Below are positions 38,182 to 47,595 of a DNA stretch of 64,000 bases, one piece after another. This stretch comes from Weeksellaceae bacterium. Its GTDB lineage: Bacteria; Bacteroidota; Bacteroidia; Flavobacteriales; Weeksellaceae. The position numbers were made by a program, and so were the translations under genes. The notes under the pieces were generated by a model. The model was not told where the DNA came from. It saw only the letters and a list, made by a program, of their open reading frames with translations, and ran no database searches. Within the stretch, counting starts at the first letter, position 1; every line of letters starts with the position of its first letter. Where the stretch lies: the NCBI GenBank assembly GCA_022013695.1, contig JAKLPS010000030.1:1-64000 (forward strand). Reading direction: 5' to 3'.

Positions 38182-39404
38182 AAAACCGATTTTCCGTTGA
38201 TGTAAACTTTTGATGGAATCAAGCTTCCTTGATTGTAAAGTATATTTTGGAAATTGTCTGTTTCGTAGATCGCGAAATCTGCTTTTTTCCCTTTTGCGAG
38301 AATACCCCGATCGTGCAAATCCAGAGCAAAAGCGGCGCGAAAAGTGAGAGCCGCCAAAACCTCGGCGGTAGACAATTTCTGATAGGTGGCAAGAATCGAA
38401 GCTTGCGTCACGAGTTGGCCCATCGGCGCAGAGCCGGGATTCCAGTCCGAGGCGATGGCTAGGATTCCGCCATTGTCGAGGATTTTTCTTGCAGGACAAA
38501 AAGGCTCACCTAAACCTAAACTTGCGCCCGGCAAAGCAATTGCGACCGTTTCTGAGCTGGCTAAAAATTCGATATCTGCGTCGATACTTGCTTCCAGATG
38601 GTCTGCAGATTTGGCGCCCACTTCTACCGCAATTCGCGAACTGCCTGATGTAAATTGATCGGCATGAACGGTAATTTGGAAACCTAATTCTTTCGCTTTC
38701 AAAAGGAATTCCTTGCTTTCTTCTTGCTGGAAGGCGGATTTTTCTATGAAAATATCCACACGATTTGCTAGATTTTCTTCCTTTACAAGGGGTAATATTT
38801 CGTCTATAATATAATTGAGATAATCCTGAGAAGATCCTTCGAAATCTTTTGGTTTTAGATGCGCCGCCAGACAAGTAGGAACCAGCGTTGCATCTGTTTG
38901 GGTCTGTGCTTTTTTGATGGCGCGCAGCTTTTTGAGTTCTTCGTCAACATTCAATCCGTAGCCGCTTTTGATCTCGATGGTAGTGATGCCTTGCTTCAAT
39001 AAAAAACGCACGCGTTTGAGAATTCCATCCGTGAGTTCATCTTCGGAGGCCTGTCTTGTGTGCAGAACAGAGCTCCAGATTCCGCCGCCGGATTCTGCGA
39101 TTTCGAGATAGGATTTCCCCGAATTCCGCAAGGCAAAATCATTCGCGCGATGGCCTCCGAAACAAATATGCGTATGCGCATCTACAAAAGCCGGAATTGC
39201 AATCTGCTGATTTTCAACCAAATCGATGTCACTTTGAGGAGATTTTTGTTTTATGAAATCATAATTTCCAACTTCTAAGATTTGTCCGTTTTCTGTCAGA
39301 ATTCCGCCATCGATAATGATCTCCAGATTTTCGTCTCTTAATTTTCCCTTCAATGGAAGATGGTCTAATGTAACAATTTGCCTGAAAGGACCTGATAATT
39401 TCAT
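38178..39404 (-). CDS. hutI: Imidazolonepropionase
   Basis: Amidohydrolase that opens imidazolone propionate in histidine degradation. 408 residues with the metal site DAHTHICFGGHR (His77, His79), KSGYGLNVDEELKKL, TVHADQFTS and ASDWNPGSAPM carrying the last metal-site Asp. hutU, hutH and hutG are not adjacent. Overlaps the HAD gene by four bases at its 3' end. Confidence 0.94.
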   Translation of the reverse strand: MKLSGPFRQIVTLDHLPLKGKLRDENLEIIIDGGILTENGQILEVGNYDFIKQKSPQSDIDLVENQQIAIPAFVDAHTHICFGGHRANDFALRNSGKSYLEIAESGGGIWSSVLHTRQASEDELTDGILKRVRFLLKQGITTIEIKSGYGLNVDEELKKLRAIKKAQTQTDATLVPTCLAAHLKPKDFEGSSQDYLNYIIDEILPLVKEENLANRVDIFIEKSAFQQEESKEFLLKAKELGFQITVHADQFTSGSSRIAVEVGAKSADHLEASIDADIEFLASSETVAIALPGASLGLGEPFCPARKILDNGGILAIASDWNPGSAPMGQLVTQASILATYQKLSTAEVLAALTFRAAFALDLHDRGILAKGKKADFAIYETDNFQNILYNQGSLIPSKVYINGKSVL

Positions 39405-39532
39405 AGTAAAATTTGAGCTGTAAAAATAATGATAATCTTGAGGTCAAAATAACGAATATTTGCTAATGTTTTAATAAATCTAAATGTTTTTTATCTTAAA
39501 AATCTTTGTATTTTTACCGAAATTTATCATTG

Positions 39533-40210
39533 ATGAAAACACTATTCCTTTCTGCGAGTTTACTGTTAAGTGGCTTATTTTTGAATGCACAGCAAATTAA
39601 TTTAGCAAGAAATGCCCAGTTTACAAAATCTATGGATGAGATTAATAGCGGCTCCAAAAAATTAAAATATACAGATATTCAAGGTTCTCCTTATTATGAT
39701 GATAATTTTGTTCCAGCAAAACTGGGCGAAAATTCTGGTACTATTTCTATCCGTTATAGCCCTTTTTTAGATTCTATAGAGATTTTGGATGGGCAGACGG
39801 GCAATGTTTATGTGATTCCCAAGGAGCAACAATATCCAAAATTCACGTTTGAAACCACGAAGGAAAAGCTGATTCTTGTAAATACTAATAATGAATACTC
39901 TGGATATTTCTTCGAATTGGTTGGCGGAAAAAACCGACTTTTGCGAAAAAATATTACAAAATTTGTTGATGAGACGCCACCTCCAAACACCTTGGTTCCA
40001 GGAATTCCGGCAAAATTTGAGGCTCAAAAACCGATCTATTTTATTAAAACTGAAGATAATTTCATTAAGATTACCAAGAAAGCAGATGATCTCATCAATG
40101 CTTTGCAAGAAGATAAAAAGGAGGCGGTTAAGGATTTTATTAAAACCAATAAAATAAAATTGAACGATGAAATGGATCTTATTAAATTGGTGACTTTCTT
40201 GAATAAATAG
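39533..40210 (+). CDS. Uncharacterised secreted protein
   Basis: 225 residues with a signal peptide (MKTLFLSASLLLSGLFLNAQ). The mature part has YDDNFVPAKLGENSG, a short beta-rich stretch (ISIRYSPFLDSIEILDG) and a basic Lys-rich C-terminus (EDKKEAVKDFIKTNKIKL). I recognise no named domain; it may be one of the small periplasmic proteins common in Flavobacteriia. The ATG at 39533 is used because it begins the signal peptide; the frame is open 27 bases further upstream. Confidence 0.75.
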   Translation: MKTLFLSASLLLSGLFLNAQQINLARNAQFTKSMDEINSGSKKLKYTDIQGSPYYDDNFVPAKLGENSGTISIRYSPFLDSIEILDGQTGNVYVIPKEQQYPKFTFETTKEKLILVNTNNEYSGYFFELVGGKNRLLRKNITKFVDETPPPNTLVPGIPAKFEAQKPIYFIKTEDNFIKITKKADDLINALQEDKKEAVKDFIKTNKIKLNDEMDLIKLVTFLNK

Positions 40211-40375
40211 TACGAAGCAGACCATCTGCAGCAAAGTTCTATCAATTAGCAATTTCGGAAGTTGAGCCTTGTCGGTCAACAAAAAATTACTGAAATTAAA
40301 AATAGAAGACCTTGTTTTACTTTTGGAGGCGATTTATAATTAAAATATTATATTGCACAACATATAATTTGACTT

Positions 40376-41158
40376 ATGATTCTATTGAGAAATAAAAAGC
40401 CATTAATATTGGCAAAAATAATCTATGACAAAGTTTTTAATACAAAATTGTCACATTTCAATGATTTAAAATTCTTGTTTGAAGATAAAGAAGGAATAGA
40501 AATCGGGGGGCCAAGTCCTTTTTTTTCAAAAAACGGTTTTGTGCCACTATATGGGTTAGCGAAGGGTATTGATGGCTGTAACTTTAGCAGTAATACCGTC
40601 TGGGAAGGCGAAATAAAGGAAGGAAACACCTATCACTATGGTGATGAAAAGACAGGTCACCAGTTTATTTGTGAAGGAGCAGATGTGGAAATTATTCCAA
40701 AAAATCATTATGATTTCGTGCTTTCCTGTAATAATTTGGAGCACATTGCCAATCCTTTAAAAGCCGTTTCAAATTGGCTGAATTTGCTGAAAAATGACGG
40801 TGCTATTGTTCTTGTACTACCGCGTAAGGAATCCAATTTTGATCACAAAAGACCAGTTACAAAATTCCAGCATCTATTAGAAGACTATAATGCAAAGATT
40901 GGGGAAGACGACTTAACCCATCTGCCCGATATTTTGGAATTGCACGATATAGAGCTCGATCCACCGCTAAATGGAAGCAAGGAGAATCTAAAAAACCGAG
41001 GCCAGGATAATCTTAATAACCGTTGTTTGCATCATCATGTTTTCGACTTGGCACTTTTGGAAGAGATATGTAACTTCTTTCATCTAGAGGTCGTGGCAAA
41101 GGAAAGTAAAACGACTGATCACGTGATAATTGCAAGAAAAAAAATGTCTGTAAATTAA
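40376..41158 (+). CDS. Class I SAM-dependent methyltransferase
   Basis: 260 residues with a methyltransferase core: motif I as GIEIGGPSP, then a motif around YDFVLSCNNLEHIANPLKAV and DGAIVLVLPRKE, typical of enzymes acting on sugars or glycolipids. The segment between contains a His-rich LHHHVFDLALLEEI. No glycan genes are adjacent and the gene is AT-rich in its 5' flank, so recent acquisition is possible. The substrate is unknown. Confidence 0.78.
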   Translation: MILLRNKKPLILAKIIYDKVFNTKLSHFNDLKFLFEDKEGIEIGGPSPFFSKNGFVPLYGLAKGIDGCNFSSNTVWEGEIKEGNTYHYGDEKTGHQFICEGADVEIIPKNHYDFVLSCNNLEHIANPLKAVSNWLNLLKNDGAIVLVLPRKESNFDHKRPVTKFQHLLEDYNAKIGEDDLTHLPDILELHDIELDPPLNGSKENLKNRGQDNLNNRCLHHHVFDLALLEEICNFFHLEVVAKESKTTDHVIIARKKMSVN

Positions 41159-41193
41159 GACGCAAACCCACAAACCACATAATATTTTCAGAT

Positions 41194-41223
41194 AAAAGAG
41201 ATGCAGATTCGCATCTTTTTTTT
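41194..41223. terminator. Bidirectional terminator between the methyltransferase and metF
   Basis: AGATGC (41199-41204) and GCATCT (41211-41216) pair with a 6-base loop; flanking A and T runs extend the stem. T-runs follow on the plus strand (41217-41223) and, less perfectly, on the minus strand. It sits between two convergent stop codons and ends the methionine locus. Confidence 0.8.
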
Positions 41224-41226
41224 ATT

Positions 41227-42183
41227 TTAGAAGACGGCTCTTCCTATTTTCAGAATATTATCACTTTTTCCCATCGAATAGAAATGCAGAACCGGAACGC
41301 CGAAATCCGAGAGTTCTTTGCATTGGCTGATGGCCCACTCCACACCCACTTCGCGCACATCATTATTGGTTTTGCATTTGAGAACTTCTGAGATCAGAGG
41401 TTCGGGTAAATCGATTTTGAAAACCTGAGGCAGCAGTTGCAAGTGAGTTTTGGTTGCGATCGGTTTGATTCCCGGAATAATGGGAACATCGATGCCAATT
41501 TCTCTCGCCTGTTTTACAAATTCAAAATATTTCTGATTATCGAAAAACATTTGGGTCACGATGTAATCTGCACCAGCATCCACTTTTTTCTTCAGCATTT
41601 GAAGGTCGTAATTCATCGATGGCGCTTCCATATGTTTCTCGGGATAACCCGCTACACCAATGCAAAAACTACTGCTGTCATCGCATTTGATCTCCTGGTG
41701 AAGATATTTTCCCGTGCCAAGATCGTGAATCTGTTTCACCAAATCCGATGCATATTTGTGTCCGCCTTTTGACTGCTCAAAATATTTCTCACCCTTCATC
41801 GCATCGCCTCGCAAAGCTACAATGTTATTGATTCCCAAATACATACAATCTACTAAAAGATATTCAGTCTCTTCTTTGGTAAATCCACCGCAAAGAACGT
41901 GAGGAACGGTATCTACGTTATATTTATGCTGAATAGCGGCGCAAATCCCCAAAGTTCCAGGACGCATTCTGGTGATCTTTCTTTCCATTAGGCCATTGCC
42001 CCTTTCGATGAAAACATATTCTTCACGGGAAGTGGTTACATCTATAAAAGGCGGATTGAACTCCATCAAAGGATCGATGTTTTGATATAAATCTGCGATT
42101 CCGACGCCTTTTTGTGGCGGAACAATCTCAAAAGAGAAAAGCGTTTTTCCGTTGGCGTTTTTTATATGGTCGGTAATTTTCAT
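41227..42183 (-). CDS. metF: Methylenetetrahydrofolate reductase
   Basis: Reduces 5,10-methylene-THF to 5-methyl-THF, the methyl donor for MetH. 318 residues with SFEIVPPQKG at the N-terminus, VDVTTSREEY-like FIDVTTSREEYVF, PHVLCGGFTKEE, NNIVALRGDAMKG and QMFFDNQKYFEFV, and a folate-site IPGIKPI. Last gene of the methionine locus, 17 bases after the secreted unknown. Confidence 0.95.
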   Translation of the reverse strand: MKITDHIKNANGKTLFSFEIVPPQKGVGIADLYQNIDPLMEFNPPFIDVTTSREEYVFIERGNGLMERKITRMRPGTLGICAAIQHKYNVDTVPHVLCGGFTKEETEYLLVDCMYLGINNIVALRGDAMKGEKYFEQSKGGHKYASDLVKQIHDLGTGKYLHQEIKCDDSSSFCIGVAGYPEKHMEAPSMNYDLQMLKKKVDAGADYIVTQMFFDNQKYFEFVKQAREIGIDVPIIPGIKPIATKTHLQLLPQVFKIDLPEPLISEVLKCKTNNDVREVGVEWAISQCKELSDFGVPVLHFYSMGKSDNILKIGRAVF

Positions 42184-42200
42184 TTTTGTTGTTTGTTGTT

Positions 42201-42683
42201 CTAATTTTTATAAATCCAATCTGTAATTAATGTATTGGATTCTCCACAACGATCATAAGTATCGAGATTGAAGCTAATTTTGAATCTATATTTTTTATCA
42301 TTAAAAGTTTCAAAAAATTTACTATTTCTTAAAACTTCAAAATCAGACTTGATATCAACATCATAAACAAAAGTTTCCTTTGGTTTTAGCTTTTTATATT
42401 TATCATTGTAAAGAAAGCAATCTATATCTTTTGTTCCCAGAGGAATTTTATCGAAAGACTTTGTTTTTTCATCATACCATTCAAAATCATTGAGCATCAT
42501 ATTACAAAAGTTAATTTCCCTTCTAATTCTAAAAGATTTATTATCAATGTTTTTTATGAATAATTTTAATTTTCCTGTTTCTTTTAAATTTTCTGAATTT
42601 ACTGTAACCAAATAATCACAATGTTCTTGTGAAAAAACAATGGAATTCATGACTAAAAGAATGAACGAAATTATATTTTTCAT
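42201..42683 (-). CDS. Small uncharacterised secreted protein inside the methionine locus
   Basis: 160 residues with a signal peptide (MKNIISFILLVMNSIVFS, mature start about QEHCDYLV). Three or four cysteines (HCDYL, NFCNMML, DIDCFLY, YDRCGES) could form disulfides. No known family recognised. It is AT-rich compared with metH and metF and sits 8 bases after metH and 17 before metF, so it is transcribed with them without an obvious role in methionine synthesis. Confidence 0.65.
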   Translation of the reverse strand: MKNIISFILLVMNSIVFSQEHCDYLVTVNSENLKETGKLKLFIKNIDNKSFRIRREINFCNMMLNDFEWYDEKTKSFDKIPLGTKDIDCFLYNDKYKKLKPKETFVYDVDIKSDFEVLRNSKFFETFNDKKYRFKISFNLDTYDRCGESNTLITDWIYKN

Positions 42684-42691
42684 AACAATTT

Positions 42692-45355
42692 TTAATCAGC
42701 CAAATTCGGGCTCAGCCATTTTCTCGCATATTCTAGGTCGACGTCTTTTCTTTCGGCATAATCTTTCAGTTGGTCTTCATCAATTTTTCCAACGCCGAAA
42801 TATTTGGACTTTTCATTTCCAAAATAATAGCCAGAAACGGCCGCCGTTGGCCACATTGCCAAACTTTCCGTCAAAGTTACCCCAATTTTTTCATCCACTT
42901 TTAGCAAATCCCAAATGGTTAATTTATCCAAATGGTCTGGACAGGCCGGATAGCCTGGAGCCGGACGGATTCCCAAATATTTTTCTTTAATCAAATCGTC
43001 ATTCGTCAAAGTTTCATTTTCTGAATAACCCCAATATTCGGTTCTGACTTTTTTATGAAGATATTCTGCGAAGGCTTCAGCCAAACGATCCGCCAAAGCT
43101 TTGACCATTATTGCATTGTAGTCATCCATTTTATTTTCATATTCTTTTGCCAATTCGTCAGCGCCAAAACCTGTACAAACGCAGAAAACTCCGATATAAT
43201 CGTGCTTTCCGGAATTTTCGGGTGCAATAAAATCTGAAAGTGCAAAATATTCTTTTCCTTCCGATTTTTTATGCTGCTGACGCAAAGTTCTGAAAGTCGA
43301 TATCACATTGTGATTGTCATCATAAACCAAAATATCATCACGTTCAGTCGCGTTCGCAGGGAAAATTCCGAAAATAGCTTTGCCTGTAAAACTTTTCTCT
43401 TTCAGAATTTTTTTAAGCATCGTTTTGGCTTCATAAAACAAAATCGTCGCTTGTTCACCAACAACATTATCTGTCAAGATATCAGGGAACTTTCCAAACA
43501 ATTGCCAGCTTCTGAAAAACGGCGACCAGTCGATAAACTCTAACAATTCATCCAGATCCTGGTCTTCAATTACAGTAATTCCTAATTTTTTCGGAGTATG
43601 AATGTCTTCATTTTCCCAATCAATTTTGAATTTCTGTCTTCTCGCTTCTTGAATAGTAACGTATTCTTTATCAACTTGACGGTTCAGGAATTTTTCCCGG
43701 AAATCGTCGTAGTCTTTTCTCAATTCTAAAGAGTAAACGCTGGATTTATCCTTATTTAAAAGAGAACTTACGACACCAACTGCTCGGGAAGCATCGTTCA
43801 CGTGAACAACTGTATTGGAATACTTTGGTGAAATTTTCACTGCTGTATGGGCTTTGGAAGTTGTTGCCCCACCAATCAATAATGGGAAACTAAGGTTTCG
43901 TCTTTCCAATTCTGAAGCTAGATGAACCATTTCGTCCAGACTTGGCGTAATCAAGCCGCTTAAACCAATGATATCGACGTTTTCGTCAATCGCCGTTTGG
44001 ATAATTTTATCAGCAGGAACCATCACACCGAGATCCACAATTTCATAATTATTACAACCCAAAACCACACTCACAATATTTTTTCCGATATCGTGAACGT
44101 CGCCTTTTACGGTTGCCATTAATATTTTTCCGTTCGCAGGTCTTGTTCCGTCTTTTTCAGCTTCGATGAAAGGTTGAAGGTAAGCCACGGCTTTTTTCAT
44201 TACTCTAGCTGATTTTACGACCTGAGGCAGGAACATTTTTCCGCTCCCGAAAAGGTCGCCAACAACGCCCATTCCGGTCATTAGATTAACCTCGATCACG
44301 TGAAGCGGTTTTTCTGATTGTAATCTTGCCTCTTCCGTATCTTCTTCGATAAAACGGTCAAGTCCTTTAACTAATGAATGCGTGATTCTTTCCTGCAAAG
44401 GCATTTCGCGCCAAGCCAAATCTTCGGCTTTTTCTTTTTTGGTAGATTTTACTCTTTCGGAATAATCTAATAATCTTTCTGTTGCATCGTCTTTTCTGTC
44501 GAGCATCACGTCCTCAACCAATTCCAAAAGTTCTTTCGGAATTTCGTCATAAACTTCCAGCATCGTGGGGTTTACAATTCCCATATTCATTCCCGCTTTT
44601 ATCGCGTGGTAGAGGAAAACAGAATGCATCGCTTCCCGTACAGAATCGTTCCCTCGGAAAGAAAATGAAACGTTGGAAACGCCACCGCTAACGGATGCGT
44701 AAGGAAGATTTTGACGAACCCAGCGCGTCGCCTCGATAAAATCGATGGCATTTCTGCGGTGTTCTTCCATTCCCGTTGCCACTGGGAAAATATTCAAATC
44801 GAAAATAATATCTTCTGCCGGAAAGTTGAGCTGATTGACCAAAATATCATAAGAACGTTTGGTGATTTCCAGTCTTCTTTCAAAATTATCAGCTTGTCCA
44901 ACTTCATCAAAAGCCATTACAATCACAGCGGCGCCGTAACGTTTGATTGCTTTGGCGTGTTTGATGAACTCTTCTTCACCTTCCTTCAAACTGATGGAAT
45001 TGACCACCGCCTTTCCCTGAACAACCTGTAATCCAGCTTCTAAGATTTCCCATTTTGAGGAATCAATCATAATGGGGATTCTGGAAATATCTGGTTCTGA
45101 AGCAATTAAGTTAAGAAATTTTACCATCGACGCTTTGCCGTCAATCAAGCCGTCATCGAAATTGACGTCCAGAATTTGTGCGCCACCATCCACCTGATGA
45201 CGGGCAATATCGAGCGCTTCGGAAAATTTTTCTTCCTTAATTAATCGAAGAAATTTTTTGGAACCAGCTACATTGGTTCTTTCACCAACATTGATGAAGT
45301 TGGATTCTGGAGTTATGATCAAAGGTTCGAGACCAGATAATTTTAAGTATTTCAT
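42692..45355 (-). CDS. metH: Methionine synthase, folate/cobalamin/reactivation part (split MetH)
   Basis: Carries the C-terminal modules of cobalamin-dependent methionine synthase: a pterin-binding barrel (1 to about 300, beginning [16 protein letters not shown]), the B12 cap and Rossmann domain with GDVHDIGKN (about 415-423; the His ligates cobalt), and the SAM reactivation domain at the end ([29 protein letters not shown]). 887 residues from the ATG at 45355; a GTG eight codons upstream is a less likely start. The N-terminal homocysteine domain is a separate gene at 46184-47194, with a transposase unit between the two. Confidence 0.94.
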   Translation of the reverse strand: MKYLKLSGLEPLIITPESNFINVGERTNVAGSKKFLRLIKEEKFSEALDIARHQVDGGAQILDVNFDDGLIDGKASMVKFLNLIASEPDISRIPIMIDSSKWEILEAGLQVVQGKAVVNSISLKEGEEEFIKHAKAIKRYGAAVIVMAFDEVGQADNFERRLEITKRSYDILVNQLNFPAEDIIFDLNIFPVATGMEEHRRNAIDFIEATRWVRQNLPYASVSGGVSNVSFSFRGNDSVREAMHSVFLYHAIKAGMNMGIVNPTMLEVYDEIPKELLELVEDVMLDRKDDATERLLDYSERVKSTKKEKAEDLAWREMPLQERITHSLVKGLDRFIEEDTEEARLQSEKPLHVIEVNLMTGMGVVGDLFGSGKMFLPQVVKSARVMKKAVAYLQPFIEAEKDGTRPANGKILMATVKGDVHDIGKNIVSVVLGCNNYEIVDLGVMVPADKIIQTAIDENVDIIGLSGLITPSLDEMVHLASELERRNLSFPLLIGGATTSKAHTAVKISPKYSNTVVHVNDASRAVGVVSSLLNKDKSSVYSLELRKDYDDFREKFLNRQVDKEYVTIQEARRQKFKIDWENEDIHTPKKLGITVIEDQDLDELLEFIDWSPFFRSWQLFGKFPDILTDNVVGEQATILFYEAKTMLKKILKEKSFTGKAIFGIFPANATERDDILVYDDNHNVISTFRTLRQQHKKSEGKEYFALSDFIAPENSGKHDYIGVFCVCTGFGADELAKEYENKMDDYNAIMVKALADRLAEAFAEYLHKKVRTEYWGYSENETLTNDDLIKEKYLGIRPAPGYPACPDHLDKLTIWDLLKVDEKIGVTLTESLAMWPTAAVSGYYFGNEKSKYFGVGKIDEDQLKDYAERKDVDLEYARKWLSPNLAD

Positions 45356-45370
45356 TTTGTTTTGTTCAAT

Positions 45371-46087
45371 TAAAGCCACGAAGTGGTTATATCATTAGCA
45401 TTGGGCAAAGCCCAATGAAAAAATGCGCGATATGATGCGAAGCCCTGAAAGGGCGCAATCAATGGCTTTTGGTATAGCCCAAATTCTTTAATCCCAAATA
45501 TATTTTTCGTCATATTCAACATTATATTTTTTTAGAAAAGCTAAAAATTCTTCTTGAAATGTTTTCTTTCTGTGATGTTCTTTTTGATTGACAATGTAAT
45601 TTTTTACAATTTCCAATTCAGTTGGATTTACAGAAAATGCGCCGTAACCATTTTGCCAATAAAAATTTTCAAACGCAACACCTTTTGTTTTAATCCATTT
45701 TGAAGAATGTGATTTTACTTCTTCTATTAACTTCATTAAGGCAATCTTCTTAGACAATATACATAATATATGAATGTGGTCTTGATATCCACCGACTTGT
45801 ATAGGATTGCATTCCAAATTTTTGCAAATCCCGCCTAAATAACTAAATAATTCTTCTTTTATTAAATCAGTTATCAGAGGTTTTCTATGTTTGGTGCTAA
45901 AGACAAGATGAACATATATTTTATTTAATGATTGTCCCATTTTTAAAAATTTCAAAATTGTGTTTTTGTTTCATTGAGGAAAATCTAATGCTATAGATTT
46001 CGGTCTTTCAGACCTTTATTAATAACTAAATCTCATTATTCACAGGGTTTTGCCCTATGCTTTTGATTCCAACACTTCGTGGCTTTA
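45371..46087 (-). mobile_element. REP-associated (IS200-like) transposase unit with 15-bp terminal inverted repeats
   Basis: TAAAGCCACGAAGTG at 45371-45385 is an exact inverted copy of CACTTCGTGGCTTTA at 46073-46087. Inside lie hairpins at both ends: CATTGGGC/GCCCAATG (45399-45417), GCCCTGAAAGGGC (45442-45454), AAATCTA/TAGATTT (45981-46000), GGTCTTTCAGACC (46002-46014) and AGGG/CCCT around 46044-46056. The single gene is an HUH Y1 transposase. Such hairpin-flanked units are the habitat of REP-associated tyrosine transposases, which bind imperfect palindromes. The unit is inserted between the two metH genes, 15 bases before the second. Confidence 0.8.
45488..45940 (-). CDS. Y1-type (REP-associated / IS200-like) transposase
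   Basis: 150 residues, beginning GQSLNKIYVHLVFSTKHRKP as in the Transposase_17 (Y1_Tnp) family. The HUH metal motif is HIH (His55, His57) in GYQDHIHIL and the catalytic tyrosine is Tyr115 in EIVKNYIVNQKEHH. The fold and length are intact, so it may be active. No tnpB follows. The start is the ATG at 45940; the frame is open to a TTG at 45955. It is transcribed in the same direction as the surrounding met genes. Confidence 0.9.
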   Translation of the reverse strand: MGQSLNKIYVHLVFSTKHRKPLITDLIKEELFSYLGGICKNLECNPIQVGGYQDHIHILCILSKKIALMKLIEEVKSHSSKWIKTKGVAFENFYWQNGYGAFSVNPTELEIVKNYIVNQKEHHRKKTFQEEFLAFLKKYNVEYDEKYIWD

Positions 46088-46183
46088 TTCATTGTGCGAA
46101 ACGAAATGTTTTTTTGTTTTTCATTTATAGCCAATTGTTGATATATTGGTATCTCGATTTATTCAGAATGAGAATATTCATTT

Positions 46184-47194
46184 TTATATTGTTAAATTAA
46201 TTTTTCTCGGTTCGTAATTTTTCACCAATTCTGCGATGGCTCTGATGTGTTCGGGCGTTGTTCCGCAGCAGCCACCGATGATGTTGACTAATCCTTTTTC
46301 AGCATATTCTTTGATTTGTTCCGCCATTATTTCGGGACTTTCATCGTATTGACCAAAAGCATTGGGTAAACCGGCATTGGGATATGCAGAAATATACGTA
46401 TCAGACTGTTTTGCAATCGTTTCCAAATACGGCGTCAATTGTTTTGCACCCAAGGCGCAATTGAATCCTACACTCAATAAGTTGAGATGTGAGACCGAAA
46501 TCAGGAATGCTTCCGCCGTTTGTCCGCTCAAAGTTCTTCCGGAAGCATCGGTGATAGTTCCGGAAACCATAATCGGGATTTGGATATTTCTTTCTTCCTG
46601 GATTTGGTCGATGGCGAAGAGGGCTGCTTTTGCATTCAACGTGTCGAAGATGGTTTCTACTAAAAGAATGTCGGAACCGCCGTCCAGCAAAGCCTCTGCC
46701 TGTTGTTTGTAAGCAATTCTCAATTCTTCAAAAGTGATGGCTCTGAAAGCTGGGTCGTTCACATCAGGGGAAAGCGAAGCCGTTTTATTAGTAGGACCAA
46801 TAGAACCAGCTACAAATCTTGGCTTGTTGGGATTTTGAGCAGTAAATTCATCACAGACTTTACTTGCTATTTTTGCAGATTCATAGTTGAGTTCATAGAC
46901 CAAATCTTCCATATGATAATCTGCCATCGCAATTGTAGTTCCGGAAAACGTGTTGGTTTCGATGATGTCTGCGCCGGCTTCCAAGTATTTTTTGTGAATC
47001 TCTTCAATAGCTTGAGGTTGAGTGAGAGAGAGCAAATCGTTGTTTCCTTTTACTGGATATTTCCATTCTTTGAAACGCTCGCCGCGGTAGTCTTCTTCCG
47101 AGAAATTATAGCGCTGAATCATGGTTCCCATTGCGCCGTCCAGAATCAGGATTCTTTCGGAAATGGCTTTATAAAGTTGGTCTGTATTTTTCAT
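46184..47194 (-). CDS. metH: Methionine synthase, homocysteine-binding part (split MetH)
   Basis: Homocysteine S-methyltransferase module of cobalamin-dependent methionine synthase as a stand-alone 336-residue protein. The barrel begins [15 protein letters not shown], has [10 protein letters not shown]-like [18 protein letters not shown], and keeps all three zinc cysteines: Cys246 (GFNCALGAK) and Cys309-Cys310 ([11 protein letters not shown]). It must work with the folate/B12 protein at 42692-45355. Genes for the two halves are on the same strand but separated by 828 bases that hold the transposase unit. Confidence 0.94.
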   Translation of the reverse strand: MKNTDQLYKAISERILILDGAMGTMIQRYNFSEEDYRGERFKEWKYPVKGNNDLLSLTQPQAIEEIHKKYLEAGADIIETNTFSGTTIAMADYHMEDLVYELNYESAKIASKVCDEFTAQNPNKPRFVAGSIGPTNKTASLSPDVNDPAFRAITFEELRIAYKQQAEALLDGGSDILLVETIFDTLNAKAALFAIDQIQEERNIQIPIMVSGTITDASGRTLSGQTAEAFLISVSHLNLLSVGFNCALGAKQLTPYLETIAKQSDTYISAYPNAGLPNAFGQYDESPEIMAEQIKEYAEKGLVNIIGGCCGTTPEHIRAIAELVKNYEPRKINLTI

Positions 47195-47210
47195 TTTTTT
47201 TCTTTTTATC

Positions 47211-47402
47211 GTTAGAATGAATTCTAACGTTGGTTTATCGGTCGTTCCTACGAAACTCGTCAGAATAAATTCTAACGTTGGGTTATCGGCTGTTCCTACG
47301 AAACTCGTCAGAACGAATTCTAACGTTGGTTTATCGGTCGTTCCTATGGAACTCGTCAGAATAAATTCTAAAGTTTGGTTATCGGTCGTTCCTATGGAAC
47401 TT
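47211..47402. repeat. Four tandem 48-bp double-palindrome repeats
   Basis: Units begin at 47211, 47259, 47307 and 47355 and differ by a few bases. Each has a palindrome of the type GTTAGAATGAATTCTAAC at its start and a second one, GTTCCTACGGAAC or GTTCCTATGGAAC, near its end, joined by about TTGGTTTATCGGTC. The frame is open through them (16-residue repeats), but the translation is low complexity and there is no sign of coding. The same family occurs at 48786-48953. Confidence 0.9.
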
Positions 47403-47433
47403 GTTTTTTATCGTCGATTGAAAAGTAAAAACC

Positions 47434-47570
47434 TCAACATAGCCCCGATGGGAGCGGCATCCTTTTTTTGCTTTGACTTCATTTTTTTTGATGACAAATC
47501 GTTGTAGCAAAAAAAGATATAGCGGACAGCGGGTTGGAGTCGTGATTCGAAGCGTAAAACTTGTTGCTCC
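47434..47570 (+). ncRNA. Flavo-1-like structured repeat element, copy 1
   Basis: Left arm CAACATAGCCCCGATGGGAG leading to CGGCATCCTTTTTTT, right arm AAAAAAAGATATAGCGGACA leading to GCGGGTTG (ends about 47536, similarity to copy 2 resumes at GCTCC, 47566-47570). The arms are partly complementary, with the T and A runs and CGG/GCGG segments pairing. The centre (about 47472-47507) is unrelated to that of copy 2. It resembles the Flavo-1 RNA motif of Flavobacteria as I remember it; not checked against a model. With the repeats it fills the 401-base gap between metH and the metZ-type gene. Confidence 0.6.
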
Positions 47571-47595
47571 TTCCTTCGACTCAGCTCAGGATGAC

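Noticed and set aside
38182-38499. N-terminal extension of the HAD phosphatase by about 105 codons
   Set aside because: It is antiparallel-free but overlaps hutI in another frame with Arg/Ser-rich nonsense; the ATGA overlap at 38178-38181 gives the natural start.
47217-47507. Open frame giving 16-residue tandem repeats ([15 protein letters not shown] type)
   Set aside because: It is the translation of the 48-bp palindromic DNA repeat plus a Flavo-1-like arm; 48 is a multiple of three, so the frame stays open by chance. Similar frames appear in the 48786 array, and there is no signal for translation.
47459-47536. T-run and A-run of the first Flavo-1-like element as a plain bidirectional terminator
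   Set aside because: The conserved arm sequence beyond the runs and the second copy elsewhere show a specific element, although termination as a side function is not excluded.
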